64,000 bases of DNA from Streptomyces blattellae (GTDB lineage Bacteria > Actinomycetota > Actinomycetes > Streptomycetales > Streptomycetaceae), in assembly GCF_009709555.1 (NCBI RefSeq), contig NZ_WJBG01000112.1, forward strand, positions 62,001-126,000. Direction: 5' to 3'. Below the pieces are notes generated by a model that saw only the letters and a program-made list of their open reading frames with translations, made no database searches and was not told where the DNA came from. Both the position numbers and the translations under genes were made by a program. Of this stretch, positions 35,988 to 44,836 are shown one piece after another (within the stretch, counting starts at the first letter, position 1; each line of letters starts with the position of its first letter).

Positions 35988-37415
35988 CTACAGCCTGGCC
36001 GGTGCCCCGCCCTTCAGGTCGTTCAGGTTGAACTCCTCCGCCATCCGCTCGTACCCCTCGTCGCTGGGGTGCAGATGGTCCCCGGAGTCGTAGTCCGGGT
36101 GGAACTTCCGCGGGTCGTACGGGTCTCGTACCGCCTCGTCGAAGTCGACGACCGCGTCGAAGACGTCGCCCGCGCGGATTCCGGCGTTGACGGCCTGGCG
36201 TACGCTCTCCCGCTCGGCCGAGTAGCTGCGCAGCCCCCCGAACGGCATCAGGGTCGCCCCGATGACCTTCAGCCCGCGCGCGTGGGCCTGCTGGACGAGG
36301 TTGCGCAGGCCGTCCAGGATCGCGTCGGGGTCGGCCCGGCCGGGGTTGCGGAGGATGTCGTTCACACCGAGGTCGATGATGACGGCCTTGACGTTCGTCC
36401 GGCTGAGGACGTCACGGTCGAAGCGGTCGATGCCGGACTGGTTCTCGGCGGGGCGGCCGGATCCGTTGGCGAGGACCTGGTTCCCGCCGATGCCCTGGTT
36501 GACGACGCTGTAGCGGGGCGCGTCCTCACCGTCCTCCACCGCCTCGCGCAGCCGGTCCGAAAGAAGGTCCGGCCAGCGGCTGTTGGCGCCCCTGGAGGAG
36601 CCGACGCCGTCGGTGAGGGAGTCGCCGAAGGCGACGACGGTGCCGTTGGCCTCGTTGCTCAGCACGTCGACGGCGGTCAGATACCGCCAGTACTCGACCT
36701 CCTCGGTGTACGCGGCACCGGTCACGTCCTCGGCGAGGTCGCCCTGGCCGGCGTACGAGATCTGGTGTGCGCGCGGGTGGTAGGTGACCGGCCCGGTCGC
36801 GCTGGGGGAGTACGTGGTGACCAGTACGTCGCTGTCGTGCGGGACGGCGATGCGGACGGCGTCGCTCATCAGCTGCCGGCCGGGCGGTACGACGGCGGTG
36901 GTGCTGCCGTTGAACGTCAGCCTGCGCATGGTCCCCGGAGCCGCCGCGGCGGTGTCGTCGCCGGCCGCGACGGCGATGGAGGCGTGCGTGATCGTCAGCG
37001 GGGACTGGCCGTAGAGGTTGGAGAGGGTGATCCGGGCGGATGTGCCGCCCGCGCTGGTGTGCACCACGTTGCGCACCGAACGGTCCGCCAGGCCCGCGGT
37101 CTCGGTGCCGGGCTCGGCGCCGACCGGGGAGGCGGACCAGGTGCCGACCCAGGTGCCGCTGGAGGCGCGGTCGGCGGGATTGCGTGGGCTACGGGAACCG
37201 ACGAGGTTGTCCCTGCTGCCGCCGCCGCTGCCGTCACCGGCGGCGGCGCCGACGTATATGGCGGCGGACACTGCCACGATCAGGGCGATGATCGCGGCAA
37301 GCAAGGCGTTGTGCCTTGGGTGCCTCGTGTCGTGCCTCGTGCCGTGCCTCGTGTCGTGCGTTGTGTCGTGCTTTGTGGGGGAGGCCCCCGCACCCCCCAC
37401 GGCTTTCCTGGTCAT
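35988..37415 (-). CDS. SGNH/GDSL-family secreted or membrane-anchored hydrolase
   Basis: A 475-residue lipase/esterase-like protein. A cytoplasmic head of repeated H-D-T-R-H units (encoded by repetitive DNA near 37320-37375) leads to one membrane helix (ALLAAIIALIVAVSAAIYVG). A beta-rich region and then the SGNH domain follow: nucleophile Ser in VVAFGDSLTDGVG, Gly in QGIGGNQVL, Asn in LGVNDIL, and Asp/His in DHLHPSDEGY. All four SGNH blocks are present. The ATG at 37415 is preceded by GAGGAG about 11 nt upstream. Substrate unknown. Confidence 0.87.
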   Translation of the reverse strand: MTRKAVGGAGASPTKHDTTHDTRHGTRHDTRHPRHNALLAAIIALIVAVSAAIYVGAAAGDGSGGGSRDNLVGSRSPRNPADRASSGTWVGTWSASPVGAEPGTETAGLADRSVRNVVHTSAGGTSARITLSNLYGQSPLTITHASIAVAAGDDTAAAAPGTMRRLTFNGSTTAVVPPGRQLMSDAVRIAVPHDSDVLVTTYSPSATGPVTYHPRAHQISYAGQGDLAEDVTGAAYTEEVEYWRYLTAVDVLSNEANGTVVAFGDSLTDGVGSSRGANSRWPDLLSDRLREAVEDGEDAPRYSVVNQGIGGNQVLANGSGRPAENQSGIDRFDRDVLSRTNVKAVIIDLGVNDILRNPGRADPDAILDGLRNLVQQAHARGLKVIGATLMPFGGLRSYSAERESVRQAVNAGIRAGDVFDAVVDFDEAVRDPYDPRKFHPDYDSGDHLHPSDEGYERMAEEFNLNDLKGGAPARL

Positions 37416-37607
37416 GCGGTGCCTGACTCCTCGGGGTGCAGGGGGAGCCCGAGGCTCCGATGTGATCATCGCCCATGATGGGGCATGGGTGTGCGGGGAG
37501 TTGGCCAGGCTCTCCATTGCGCCGCCCGGAGTTCTCCGGTCAGTTCCCCCGCCTGATCAAACGCCGGGAACTCTTGTTCCGTTCCAGGAGTCGGTCAGGA
37601 AGGGACA

Positions 37608-39020
37608 ATGAGTAGGACGAGGGGTCGCGAACGGGTGGAGTGGATGGAACGTACCAAACCCGGTGAACCGGGTGACACGGCTGCGGCTGATGCGGATCAG
37701 CATGCCCGCCCGGGGAGCGCCGGTAACGGAAGCGTCCCTGCCGCTGCCGCGCGCGCGATGACGACGTTCAGCGCCGCAGACGAGGAGAAGCAGCGCGGAG
37801 TGCGCCGTATGAAGCTCACCGCGACCGGGCTGCTGCTGTTCGTGGCGCTGGTGTACGTCCTGGCCGAGTGGGCCGCCGGTGAGGGTGCCGGCTCCTGGGC
37901 GAAATATGTCGCCGCGGCGGCCGAGGCGGGCATGGTCGGCGCGCTCGCCGACTGGTTCGCCGTGACCGCCCTCTTCCGGCGCCCGCTCGGGCTGCCCATC
38001 CCGCACACCGCGATCATCCCGACGAAGAAGGACCAGCTGGGCGTCTCCCTGGGCGAGTTCGTCGGCGAGAACTTCCTCTCCCAGGACGTCGTGCGGCAGC
38101 GGCTGCGGGCCGTCGGGATCGGGAGCCGGCTGGGCGCGTGGCTCGCGGAACCGGAGCATGCCGACCGGGTGACGGCCGAGCTGTCGGCCGCGCTGCGGGG
38201 TGCGCTGACCGTGCTGCGGGACTCCGATGTGCAGGCCGTGGTCGGGGAGGCGATCACGCGGCGGGCCGACGCGCAGGAGGTCGCGCCCGGGATCGGCAAG
38301 ATGCTGGAGAAGGTCGTCGCCGACGGGGGCCACAAGCGGGTCGTCGATCTCGTCGTGTCCCGTGCGCACGACTGGCTCGTGCTCCATGACGAGCAGGTCA
38401 TGGACGCGGTGCAGGGCGGGGCTCCCGGGTGGACGCCGCGGTTCGTCGACCGGAGGGTCGGTGAGCGGGTCTACAAGGAGCTGCTGCGGTTCGTGACCGA
38501 GATGCGGGACATGCCGTCCCATCCGGCGCGGGGTGCGCTCGACCGGTTCCTTACCGACTTCGCCTCCGACCTCCAGTCCGACACGGACACGCGCGCGCGT
38601 GTCGAGCGGCTGAAGGATGAGGTGCTGGGGCGGGGAGAGGTCCAGGACCTGATCGCGTCCGCCTGGACCGCCGTACGCTCGATGATCGTCTCGGCGGCCG
38701 AGGACGAGCGCAGTGAGCTACGGCTTCGGGTGCGGGCCTCGTTGCTGTCGTTGGGGGCGCGGATGTCGGACGACTCCCGGCTGCAGGGCAAGGTCGACAG
38801 CTGGGTGGAGGGGGCCGCGGTGTACGTCGTCTCCACCTACCGCAAGGAGATCACCTCCCTGATCACCGACACCGTCGCCGGGTGGGACGCCGAGCACACG
38901 ACGCGGAAGATCGAGGCGCACATCGGGCGCGACCTGCAGTTCATCCGCATCAACGGCACGGTGGTGGGGTCGCTGGCGGGGTTGCTGATCTATACGGTGA
39001 CGCGGGTGGTGGGGGCGTAG
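37608..39020 (+). CDS. DUF445 family membrane protein
   Basis: A 470-residue DUF445 protein. It shows a membrane helix (about 70-87, TGLLLFVALVYVLAEWAAG), the conserved GMVGALADWFAVTALFRRP followed by PHTAIIPTKKDQLG, a long helical body and a C-terminal membrane helix ending in TVVGSLAGLLIYTVTRVVGA. Function is unknown; a membrane-tethered scaffold is likely. The ATG at 37608 follows GGAAGGG. The first 50 residues are low-complexity and an ATG at 37758 could also be used. Confidence 0.87.
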   Translation: MSRTRGRERVEWMERTKPGEPGDTAAADADQHARPGSAGNGSVPAAAARAMTTFSAADEEKQRGVRRMKLTATGLLLFVALVYVLAEWAAGEGAGSWAKYVAAAAEAGMVGALADWFAVTALFRRPLGLPIPHTAIIPTKKDQLGVSLGEFVGENFLSQDVVRQRLRAVGIGSRLGAWLAEPEHADRVTAELSAALRGALTVLRDSDVQAVVGEAITRRADAQEVAPGIGKMLEKVVADGGHKRVVDLVVSRAHDWLVLHDEQVMDAVQGGAPGWTPRFVDRRVGERVYKELLRFVTEMRDMPSHPARGALDRFLTDFASDLQSDTDTRARVERLKDEVLGRGEVQDLIASAWTAVRSMIVSAAEDERSELRLRVRASLLSLGARMSDDSRLQGKVDSWVEGAAVYVVSTYRKEITSLITDTVAGWDAEHTTRKIEAHIGRDLQFIRINGTVVGSLAGLLIYTVTRVVGA

Positions 39021-39034
39021 CGCTCGCCCAAGCT

Positions 39035-39178
39035 GCGGGCATGCGTGCCGCCTGGGGCGGCACGGGTGGGCGCAGGCGGCACCCAGCAAGCGCCGGGCTG
39101 CGCGACCTACCCCCGCCCAGCCCCAACGCACGGCAGCTGCTCAGCGCCGGGCCGCGCGACCCACCCCCACCGCACGGC
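39035..39178. repeat. Composite extragenic palindrome, copy 2 (inverted), with tandem module
   Basis: Contains the hairpin GTGCCGCC-TGG-GGCGGCAC (39045-39063) and two direct copies of a module starting GCGCCGGGCTGCGCGACC / GCGCCGGGCCGCGCGACC (about 39091 and 39147). It is orientated opposite to the copy at 35890, with which it brackets the lipase and DUF445 genes. Confidence 0.75.
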
Positions 39179-39180
39179 GG

Positions 39181-40689
39181 TTACTGGCTCTCCCGCCGGA
39201 CCCGGTCACGCCTGCGCATGAACAGCACGCCGCCGGCGACCGCGGCGACCCCCGCCGCGGCGGTCCAGCCGATGACGTCGCCCGAGCCCGTGGCGGCGAG
39301 ATCCGCGCCGGAGGCAGAGGCAGAGGCAGAGGCAGAGGCAGAGGCGGAGGCGGGCGACGCGGACGCGGTGGCCGAGCCCTGCGGACGCGGGTCCGAGCCG
39401 GCCGCGGGAGCGGATGCCGACGCGGTCGCCGACGAACTCGGGGACGCCGACGTGGCCTCGGACCTGTCCCGCGTGAACGCCAACGTACCGAAGCCCAGCT
39501 GGTCGAACCCCCCGCTGGCGGGCCCGTAGTCCCCGCCCCCGCCCTCCGGCGCGGACTTCGCGGCGATCTGGGTGAGGTAGGGCGCGGACAGGCCGCGCCG
39601 CTTGGTGTAGTGGTTGGCGATCATCGCCCAGATGGGACGGGTCATCGCCGGGTCGACGGACGCGGCGGCGCTCGCGGTCTCGCTGCCCGACCACCCGTTC
39701 ACCGCCCCCTTCTTCCGCGTGTTCGCGGTGTACGGCACATCACCGCCCATGCTCCACTTGGCCACGTACTGCGCGCCTTTGAGGAAGCGGCTGTCGTCAT
39801 GGCCGTACAGGTCGATCCCCTGGTTCCACGCCATCTCGCAGAACGTGCCCATCAGACCGACGCCGAGCAGCGCGTGCCCCTGGTCGCGGCCGGCCTCCAG
39901 CCACTCCCCGAGTCCGTCGTCGTGGACGACGGGGATGGCGTTCTCGATGGAGCCGAGCCCCTCGCCGTGCTTGAAGTAGTCCACGGCGCGGGCGACCTGG
40001 GCCTTGTCGTCGCAGAAGAGGCCGGTGGCCAGGACGCAGCACATGGCGGCGAGGTCCCAGTTGGTCCAGTAGTTGGTGACGACGGCGCCGTTGTGCCTGA
40101 CCAGGAAGTCGTCGCTGAGCGGCGCGAAGACGGTGGACAGCATCTCCTTGAACCGGCCGAGCCGGAAGCCGGGGTGGTCGCGGACGAGTTCGGCGGCGTT
40201 GGCGAACTGGTAGCCGTACAGGCCGGCGGCCAGGAAGCGGTCGGCGGTGCCCGCGAGCGCGGTGAGCTTGGCGGACCAGGCGTTCAGGATCGCCACGGCG
40301 GTGTCGAGGTGCGCGCTGTCGCCGCTGGTGTGCCCGCGCAGGGCGTTCTGGTAGGCGGCGTGGATGTCCTGGTAGAGGGTCGCGTAGTTCTGGCCGGTGC
40401 CGCCCCGGACCACGGTGGCCTGCGGGTTGGCCGTCCAGCCGCTCTGCGCGTGGCGGTTGGCGGTCAGCTTGGCGAACCCGGCGGTGTAGGGCGCGGCGCC
40501 CGCCTTCACCTTGGCCGCCATACGGGCCAGGTCGGTAGGGGTGTGCAGCAGGCCGGGGTGCGCGTAGGCGCCGCCCGCGGCCGTGGCCGGCGTACCCGTG
40601 GTGACGACTCCGGCTCCGGCGGCCGTGGCTCCGGCGGCCGTGGCTCCGGCGGCCTTGAGCATGTTCCGGCGGCTGATCTCTGGTGTCAC
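39181..40689 (-). CDS. Tat-exported, sortase-anchored alginate lyase family protein
   Basis: A 502-residue secreted polysaccharide lyase. The N terminus has a Tat motif SRRNMLKAAG and an Ala-rich signal. The alginate-lyase (all-alpha toroid) domain spans about 50-390, with FLVRHNGAVVTNYWTNWDLA, EWLEAGRDQGHALLGVG and DQLGFGTLAFTRD. A Ser/Ala-rich spacer leads to LAATG (an LAXTG sortase E motif), a membrane helix and the basic tail RRRDRVRRESQ. It is therefore expected to be covalently attached to the cell wall. GTG 40689 is chosen because GAGGAA lies 9 nt upstream. Confidence 0.87.
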   Translation of the reverse strand: MTPEISRRNMLKAAGATAAGATAAGAGVVTTGTPATAAGGAYAHPGLLHTPTDLARMAAKVKAGAAPYTAGFAKLTANRHAQSGWTANPQATVVRGGTGQNYATLYQDIHAAYQNALRGHTSGDSAHLDTAVAILNAWSAKLTALAGTADRFLAAGLYGYQFANAAELVRDHPGFRLGRFKEMLSTVFAPLSDDFLVRHNGAVVTNYWTNWDLAAMCCVLATGLFCDDKAQVARAVDYFKHGEGLGSIENAIPVVHDDGLGEWLEAGRDQGHALLGVGLMGTFCEMAWNQGIDLYGHDDSRFLKGAQYVAKWSMGGDVPYTANTRKKGAVNGWSGSETASAAASVDPAMTRPIWAMIANHYTKRRGLSAPYLTQIAAKSAPEGGGGDYGPASGGFDQLGFGTLAFTRDRSEATSASPSSSATASASAPAAGSDPRPQGSATASASPASASASASASASASGADLAATGSGDVIGWTAAAGVAAVAGGVLFMRRRDRVRRESQ

Positions 40690-40803
40690 GTGCTTCGTTC
40701 CTCGGGGTCGACGGGCGCGGGCCGGTGGGCGGGGACGGTCAGGAGACGGGCGGGAGCGAGCGCCGATAACAGAAATCCGCAGTCTGCGGAGGGGAGCGGC
40801 GGG

Positions 40804-40839
40804 TGCGTTGTCAGTGGTGGTTGCGTTGTCAGTGGTGGT
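40804..40839 (+). repeat. Perfect 18-bp tandem repeat upstream of the VOC gene
   Basis: TGCGTTGTCAGTGGTGGT occurs at 40804-40821 and 40822-40839, 15 bp before the start codon of the glyoxalase-like gene. It lies in the divergent promoter region shared with the alginate lyase gene. Confidence 0.9.
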
Positions 40840-40854
40840 TGCGACCATGGGCCC

Positions 40855-41214
40855 ATGACCATTCGCAGGATCGTTCCCAACCTTCGGGTCGCGTCGGAGG
40901 AGTCGATGGACTCCAGCCGCGACTTCTACGGACTGCTGGGCTTCGAGGAAGTCATGGACCTGGGCTGGGTGCGGACCCTCGCGTCCCCCGCCAACCCCAC
41001 CGCCCAGATCAGCCTCTTCACCGAGGAGCGCACCGCGCCCGTCGTCTCCGAGCTGAGCGTCGAGGTCGAGGACGTCGACGCGGTCTACGCGCGCGTGGCG
41101 GCCTCGGGCGCGGAGATCGTACGGGAGCCGCGGGACGAGGAGTGGGGCGTACGGCGCTTCTTCGTCCGGGATCCGGGCGGGCGGGTGGTGAATGTGCTGA
41201 GTCACCGCGCCTAG
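40855..41214 (+). CDS. VOC / glyoxalase-like protein
   Basis: A 119-residue single-domain vicinal-oxygen-chelate protein. Features are RIVPNLRVASEESMDSSRDF YGLLGFEE at the start, ISLFTEERTAPVVSELSVEV in the middle and RRFFVRDPGGRVVNVLSHRA at the end. It could be a glyoxalase, dioxygenase or resistance-type binding protein; ligands cannot be decided from sequence. Divergent from the alginate lyase gene. Confidence 0.82.
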   Translation: MTIRRIVPNLRVASEESMDSSRDFYGLLGFEEVMDLGWVRTLASPANPTAQISLFTEERTAPVVSELSVEVEDVDAVYARVAASGAEIVREPRDEEWGVRRFFVRDPGGRVVNVLSHRA

Positions 41215-41221
41215 GCACGCC

Positions 41222-41239
41222 CTGGTGCCGGAGCACCAG
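41222..41239 (+). terminator. Small hairpin after the VOC gene
   Basis: CTGGTGC pairs with GCACCAG around CGGA, 8 bp after the stop. Short 11-bp repeats (CCTGCTCAGGA / CCCGCTCAGGA) follow at 41265-41315, up to the next gene. Confidence 0.45.
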
Positions 41240-41335
41240 CCGCATCGAACGACGTCGCACCCGCTGAGGACCTGCTCAGAACCCGCTCAGGACCTGCTCA
41301 GGACCCGCTCAGGACCGCTGAGGAGCCTTTCGCCC

Positions 41336-42628
41336 ATGACCCGCCCCGCACCTCGCCCGATCCCCGACCGCGCCCTGCGCCCCCCGATGGGCTGGAACAG
41401 CTGGGACTGCTACGGCACCACCGTGACCGAGGAGGAGGTCCTCGCCAATGCGGAGTTCATGCGCGAGCACCTGCTGCCGCACGGCTGGGACACCGTCGTC
41501 GTGGACATCCAGTGGTACGAGCCCACAGCCCGCGCCCACGGCTACAACCCCGGCGCCCCCCTCGTCCTCGACGCCCACGGCCGTCAGCTCCCCGCCCCGA
41601 ACCGGTTCCCGTCCGTGGCCGGCGGTGCCGGATTCGGGCCGCTCGCCGAGCGGGTGCACGAGCTGGGCCTGCGTTTCGGCCTGCACATCATGCGCGGCAT
41701 CCCTCGCCGCGCCGTCGCCGCCCGGCTGCCCGTCGCCGGCACCGGCTTCACCGCCGACGAGATCGCCGACACCGGCTCCGTATGCCCGTGGAACACCGAC
41801 AACTACGGCCTCGATCACGACCACCCGGGCGCCCAGGCGTACTACGACGCGCAGGTCGCCCAGTTCGCCCGCTGGGGCGTCGACTTCATCAAGGCCGACG
41901 ACATGCTCTTCCCCTACCAGGAGCGGGAGATCTCCGCCTATGCCGAGGCCGTCGCCCGCAGCGCCCGGCCCATCGAGCTGAGCCTGTCACCCGGTACGGA
42001 CGTCTCCCTCGCCCACCTCGACCACCTGCGGGACTCGGCCACGATGTGGCGTGTCTGCGACGACCTGTGGGACCGGTGGGAGGACGTGGAGGCGCAGTTC
42101 GCCCGGATGGCCCGATGGGCACCCTGGCAGGGCGAGGGCGGCTGGGCCGACGCCGACATGCTGCCGCTCGGCCGCGTCGGCATCCGGGCCGAGCGGGGCG
42201 AGGACCGTCTCTGCCGCCTCACCCGCGACGAGCAGATCAGCCTGCTCGGCCTGTGGCTGATCTCCCGTTCCCCGCTGATGATGGGCGGTGATCTGCCCAC
42301 CAGCCCGCCGGAGACCATCGAGCTGCTCACGAACGACGAGGCGCTCGACGTGCTGTGGCACAGCAGGGGCAACCGCGAGGTGCTGCGGGAGAGGGACCTC
42401 GTCCTCTGGGCCGCCGGCGACACCGACGGGCGCACGCGCTACGCGGCCGTGTTCTCGCTGGCGGACAGCCCGCAGAAGGTCACCGTGCCGCTCGGTTCCA
42501 TAGGCGCCGGGCCCGGCGACCACATCCGCGAACTGTGGACGCGTCAGGACATCGCCCACGACGGCGACAGCCTCCACGCCGTCCTGCCGGCGCATGGGTC
42601 TGCCCTGTACCGCCTCACGCCACCGTGA
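41336..42628 (+). CDS. Glycoside hydrolase family 27 (alpha-galactosidase-like)
   Basis: A 430-residue GH27/melibiase-type enzyme without an apparent signal peptide. PPMGWNSWDCYGTTVTEEEV is the family N-terminal signature, the nucleophile is D188 in WGVDFIKADDM, and ELWTRQDIAHDGDSL begins the C-terminal beta domain. GH27 members cleave alpha-galactosides or related alpha-N-acetylgalactosaminides. The KADD variant of the usual KYD motif and a missing signal point to an intracellular enzyme on imported oligosaccharides. The ATG at 41336 has GAGGAG upstream. Confidence 0.88.
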   Translation: MTRPAPRPIPDRALRPPMGWNSWDCYGTTVTEEEVLANAEFMREHLLPHGWDTVVVDIQWYEPTARAHGYNPGAPLVLDAHGRQLPAPNRFPSVAGGAGFGPLAERVHELGLRFGLHIMRGIPRRAVAARLPVAGTGFTADEIADTGSVCPWNTDNYGLDHDHPGAQAYYDAQVAQFARWGVDFIKADDMLFPYQEREISAYAEAVARSARPIELSLSPGTDVSLAHLDHLRDSATMWRVCDDLWDRWEDVEAQFARMARWAPWQGEGGWADADMLPLGRVGIRAERGEDRLCRLTRDEQISLLGLWLISRSPLMMGGDLPTSPPETIELLTNDEALDVLWHSRGNREVLRERDLVLWAAGDTDGRTRYAAVFSLADSPQKVTVPLGSIGAGPGDHIRELWTRQDIAHDGDSLHAVLPAHGSALYRLTPP

Positions 42629-42629
42629 G

Positions 42630-42932
42630 TCAGCCCCGCCGGTCCGCGACCGCCCACGAGGCAAGGGCCACGGCCCCCGCGACGCCGAAGACGGCAGGCC
42701 AGGCGCCCACCTTCTTCGCGAGTGGGTGGGAACCGGCGAAGCCGGCGACATACGCGGCCGTCAGCGCGCCGGCGGCCTTCCCGCCCGCCCGCTGCCGCCA
42801 CTGCAGCGCAGCCGCGGCCCCGGCCACCGCCAGTACGGCACCGCCGAGTTCCCGCTTCCTGGTCCACCGCGCCACGCCGTACCCGCCGACCAGCCCGCTC
42901 GCGGCGACCACCGCGCTGGGAACGTTCGCCAT
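42630..42932 (-). CDS. Small hydrophobic membrane protein
   Basis: A 100-residue protein with about three predicted helices rich in Ala/Val/Gly (VVAASGLVGGYGVARW, LGGAVLAVAGAAAALQW, VFGVAGAVALASWAVADRRG). It shows good third-position GC bias and an AGGAGGCAGG ribosome site just before the ATG at 42932. No family is recognised. It is convergent with GH27 (1 bp apart) and divergent from the hydrolase gene. Confidence 0.65.
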   Translation of the reverse strand: MANVPSAVVAASGLVGGYGVARWTRKRELGGAVLAVAGAAAALQWRQRAGGKAAGALTAAYVAGFAGSHPLAKKVGAWPAVFGVAGAVALASWAVADRRG

Positions 42933-43067
42933 GCCTGCCTCCTGCTACTGCTGCCGCTCACGACCGAAACGCCGTACGGGCCGGTACGGCGTTCAGATTG
43001 ATGCGCCGTTCAAGACCGATACGCCCCCGAGGCTAACCCGCACACCGAGTGAACCCGACAGGAACCC

Positions 43068-44009
43068 ATGCCAGGAACGCATGTGAAGACGCTCACCACC
43101 CCGGACGGCACCCACATCGCCTACCGCGACCACAGCCCGCTGCCAGGCTCGCGGGCCCAGCACCCCGTGCTCCTCCTGCACGGCCTGGCGGGTCACATGG
43201 GTGAGTGGGACGACCTGGTGCGGCGGCTGCTGGACGACGGCCACCGGGTGGTGACGTACGACGCCCGGGGCCATGGCGCGAGCACCCGCCGCCCGCCGAC
43301 GATCAGCCGGGAGGCCTGCGTCGCGGACGCCGTGGCCCTGATCGAGGAACTCTCGCTGTCCCCCGCCACCCTGATCGGCCAGTCCCTGGGCGGCCACACG
43401 GCCATGCTGCTGGCCGCCGCGCACCCCGCGCTCGTGAAGTCCCTGATCCTCATCGAGGCGGGCCCGGGCGCCCCGGCCCCGGACCTGCCGTCCCAGATCG
43501 CGGCGTGGCTGGACAGCTGGCCGACGCCGTTCCGCTCCCCGGCCGCGGCCCAGGCCTTCTTCGGCCATGCGGCATGGGCGGCGAACCTGGAGGAACGGAA
43601 GGAACAGGAGGGGCGGGAGGAACGGAAGGAGCGGGAGGAACAGGAGGACGGCTGGTACCCGAGGGTCGACCGGGACACGATGATCGCGGCCGTGACGGAA
43701 CTGGCCGCCCGCGACTACTGGGACGACTGGACCCGGATCACCTGCCCGGCGCTCGTGATCCGCGGAGCGGACGGCACCATGTCCGAGCGCGACCACAGGG
43801 ACATGCGGGCCCGCCGCCCCACCGGTCCCACCCGTCCCACCCGTACGACGCTCGTCGTGGTCCCGGCCGCGGCGCACGACGTACATCTGGACCAGCCGGA
43901 ACGCCTGCACGCGGCCGTGCGTTCGTTCCTCACGACCGACGCCCCCACAGACGTATCCGAAGACGTATCCGAAGACGTATCTGACGAACAGCGAGCGAAC
44001 CGTGACTGA
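43068..44009 (+). CDS. Alpha/beta hydrolase
   Basis: A 313-residue alpha/beta-hydrolase-fold protein. HPVLLLHGLAGHMGEWDDL gives the oxyanion hole, the nucleophile is the Ser of LIGQSLGGHTAML, and the acid and histidine are likely in VIRGADGTMSERD and PAAAHDVHLDQPERL. Two oddities: a highly charged insert in the cap region (EERKEQEGREERKEREEQED, from 9-bp-like DNA repeats near 43592-43650) and a C-terminal tail of three DVSE units from a 12-bp repeat (43948-43985). The ATG follows AGGAACCC. The next gene begins 8 bp before its stop. Confidence 0.85.
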   Translation: MPGTHVKTLTTPDGTHIAYRDHSPLPGSRAQHPVLLLHGLAGHMGEWDDLVRRLLDDGHRVVTYDARGHGASTRRPPTISREACVADAVALIEELSLSPATLIGQSLGGHTAMLLAAAHPALVKSLILIEAGPGAPAPDLPSQIAAWLDSWPTPFRSPAAAQAFFGHAAWAANLEERKEQEGREERKEREEQEDGWYPRVDRDTMIAAVTELAARDYWDDWTRITCPALVIRGADGTMSERDHRDMRARRPTGPTRPTRTTLVVVPAAAHDVHLDQPERLHAAVRSFLTTDAPTDVSEDVSEDVSDEQRANRD

Positions 44010-44793
44010 TGACCTCGACCGCGCCCTGACCGTCGCGACCGAGCTGGCCGGGTGGGCGTCGGAGGTGATCCGCCGGCCGCGCGGCGCGGCGGACGGTCCG
44101 GTGCGGGAGAAGGCGAGCCCCGCCGACATCGTCACGGACACGGACGAGGAGATCGAGACGTACGTACGGTCGCTGCTGCGCTCGACGTTCCCCTCGTACG
44201 GCATCGAAGGCGAGGAACACGGCGTCCACGAGGGCGCACCCGACGCCCCGCACTGGGTGATCGACCCGGTCGACGGTACGACGAACTACGCGCACGGCAT
44301 CGGCTGGTGTTCCTTCTCCCTGGGTCTGGCCGCCCCGGACGGCAGCCCCCTCCTGGGCGTCGTCGCCGACCCGTGGCGCCGCGAGATCTTCACGGCGATC
44401 CGCGGCGGGGGCGCCCACCTGAACGGTGCCCCCACCCACGCCGCCGGCCACACCACCCTCACCGGCCATGTCTTCCTCACCGAATGGGCCGCCCACGCCC
44501 ACTGGCCCGGCATGGACCGCCTGCTGGCCGAACTCGCCGCCCGCCACTGCACCGTCCGCGTCATGGGCTCCACCGCCCTCTCCCTGGCCCAGGTCGCCGC
44601 GGGCCGCGCCTCCGCCACCGCGATCGGCGAGTTCCACCCCGTGGACAGCCTCCCGGCCCTCCTGATCGCCACGGAGGCGGGCGCGGTGGCGCTGCCGCAA
44701 CTCCCAGCGTACGACGCGCCGTTGCTCCTGACGGCGCCCGGAGTGGCGGGCGAGGCGGCGGAGTTGTGGCGAGCGACCGTACGGCCTGAGTGA
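44002..44793 (+). CDS. Inositol monophosphatase family protein
   Basis: A 263-residue Mg2+-dependent phosphatase of the IMPase/FBPase/CysQ superfamily. The metal site is visible in EGEEHG and HWVIDPVDGTTNYAHG, with TALSLAQVAAGRA and the second Asp region EFHPVDSLPALLIATEAG (the usual WDxAA is HPVDSLP, so the last metal-binding segment is divergent). The substrate could be inositol phosphate, PAP or a related phosphomonoester. GTG 44002 overlaps the upstream hydrolase by 8 bp, so the genes are co-translated. Confidence 0.85.
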   Translation: MTDDLDRALTVATELAGWASEVIRRPRGAADGPVREKASPADIVTDTDEEIETYVRSLLRSTFPSYGIEGEEHGVHEGAPDAPHWVIDPVDGTTNYAHGIGWCSFSLGLAAPDGSPLLGVVADPWRREIFTAIRGGGAHLNGAPTHAAGHTTLTGHVFLTEWAAHAHWPGMDRLLAELAARHCTVRVMGSTALSLAQVAAGRASATAIGEFHPVDSLPALLIATEAGAVALPQLPAYDAPLLLTAPGVAGEAAELWRATVRPE

Positions 44794-44836
44794 TGCGGTC
44801 TGAGTGATGCGGCCTGAGGATGCGGCCTGAGTGATC
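44782..44836 (+). repeat. Four 14-bp tandem copies of the IMPase stop region
   Basis: CGGCCTGAGTGATG at 44782, CGGTCTGAGTGATG at 44796, CGGCCTGAGGATG at 44810 (one base short) and CGGCCTGAGTGATC at 44823. The first copy contains the real TGA stop. Confidence 0.9.

Noticed and set aside
39181..44793. A secondary-metabolite or polysaccharide-utilisation cluster
   Set aside because: The genes are on both strands, separated by terminators, and share no regulator or transporter; the grouping looks incidental.
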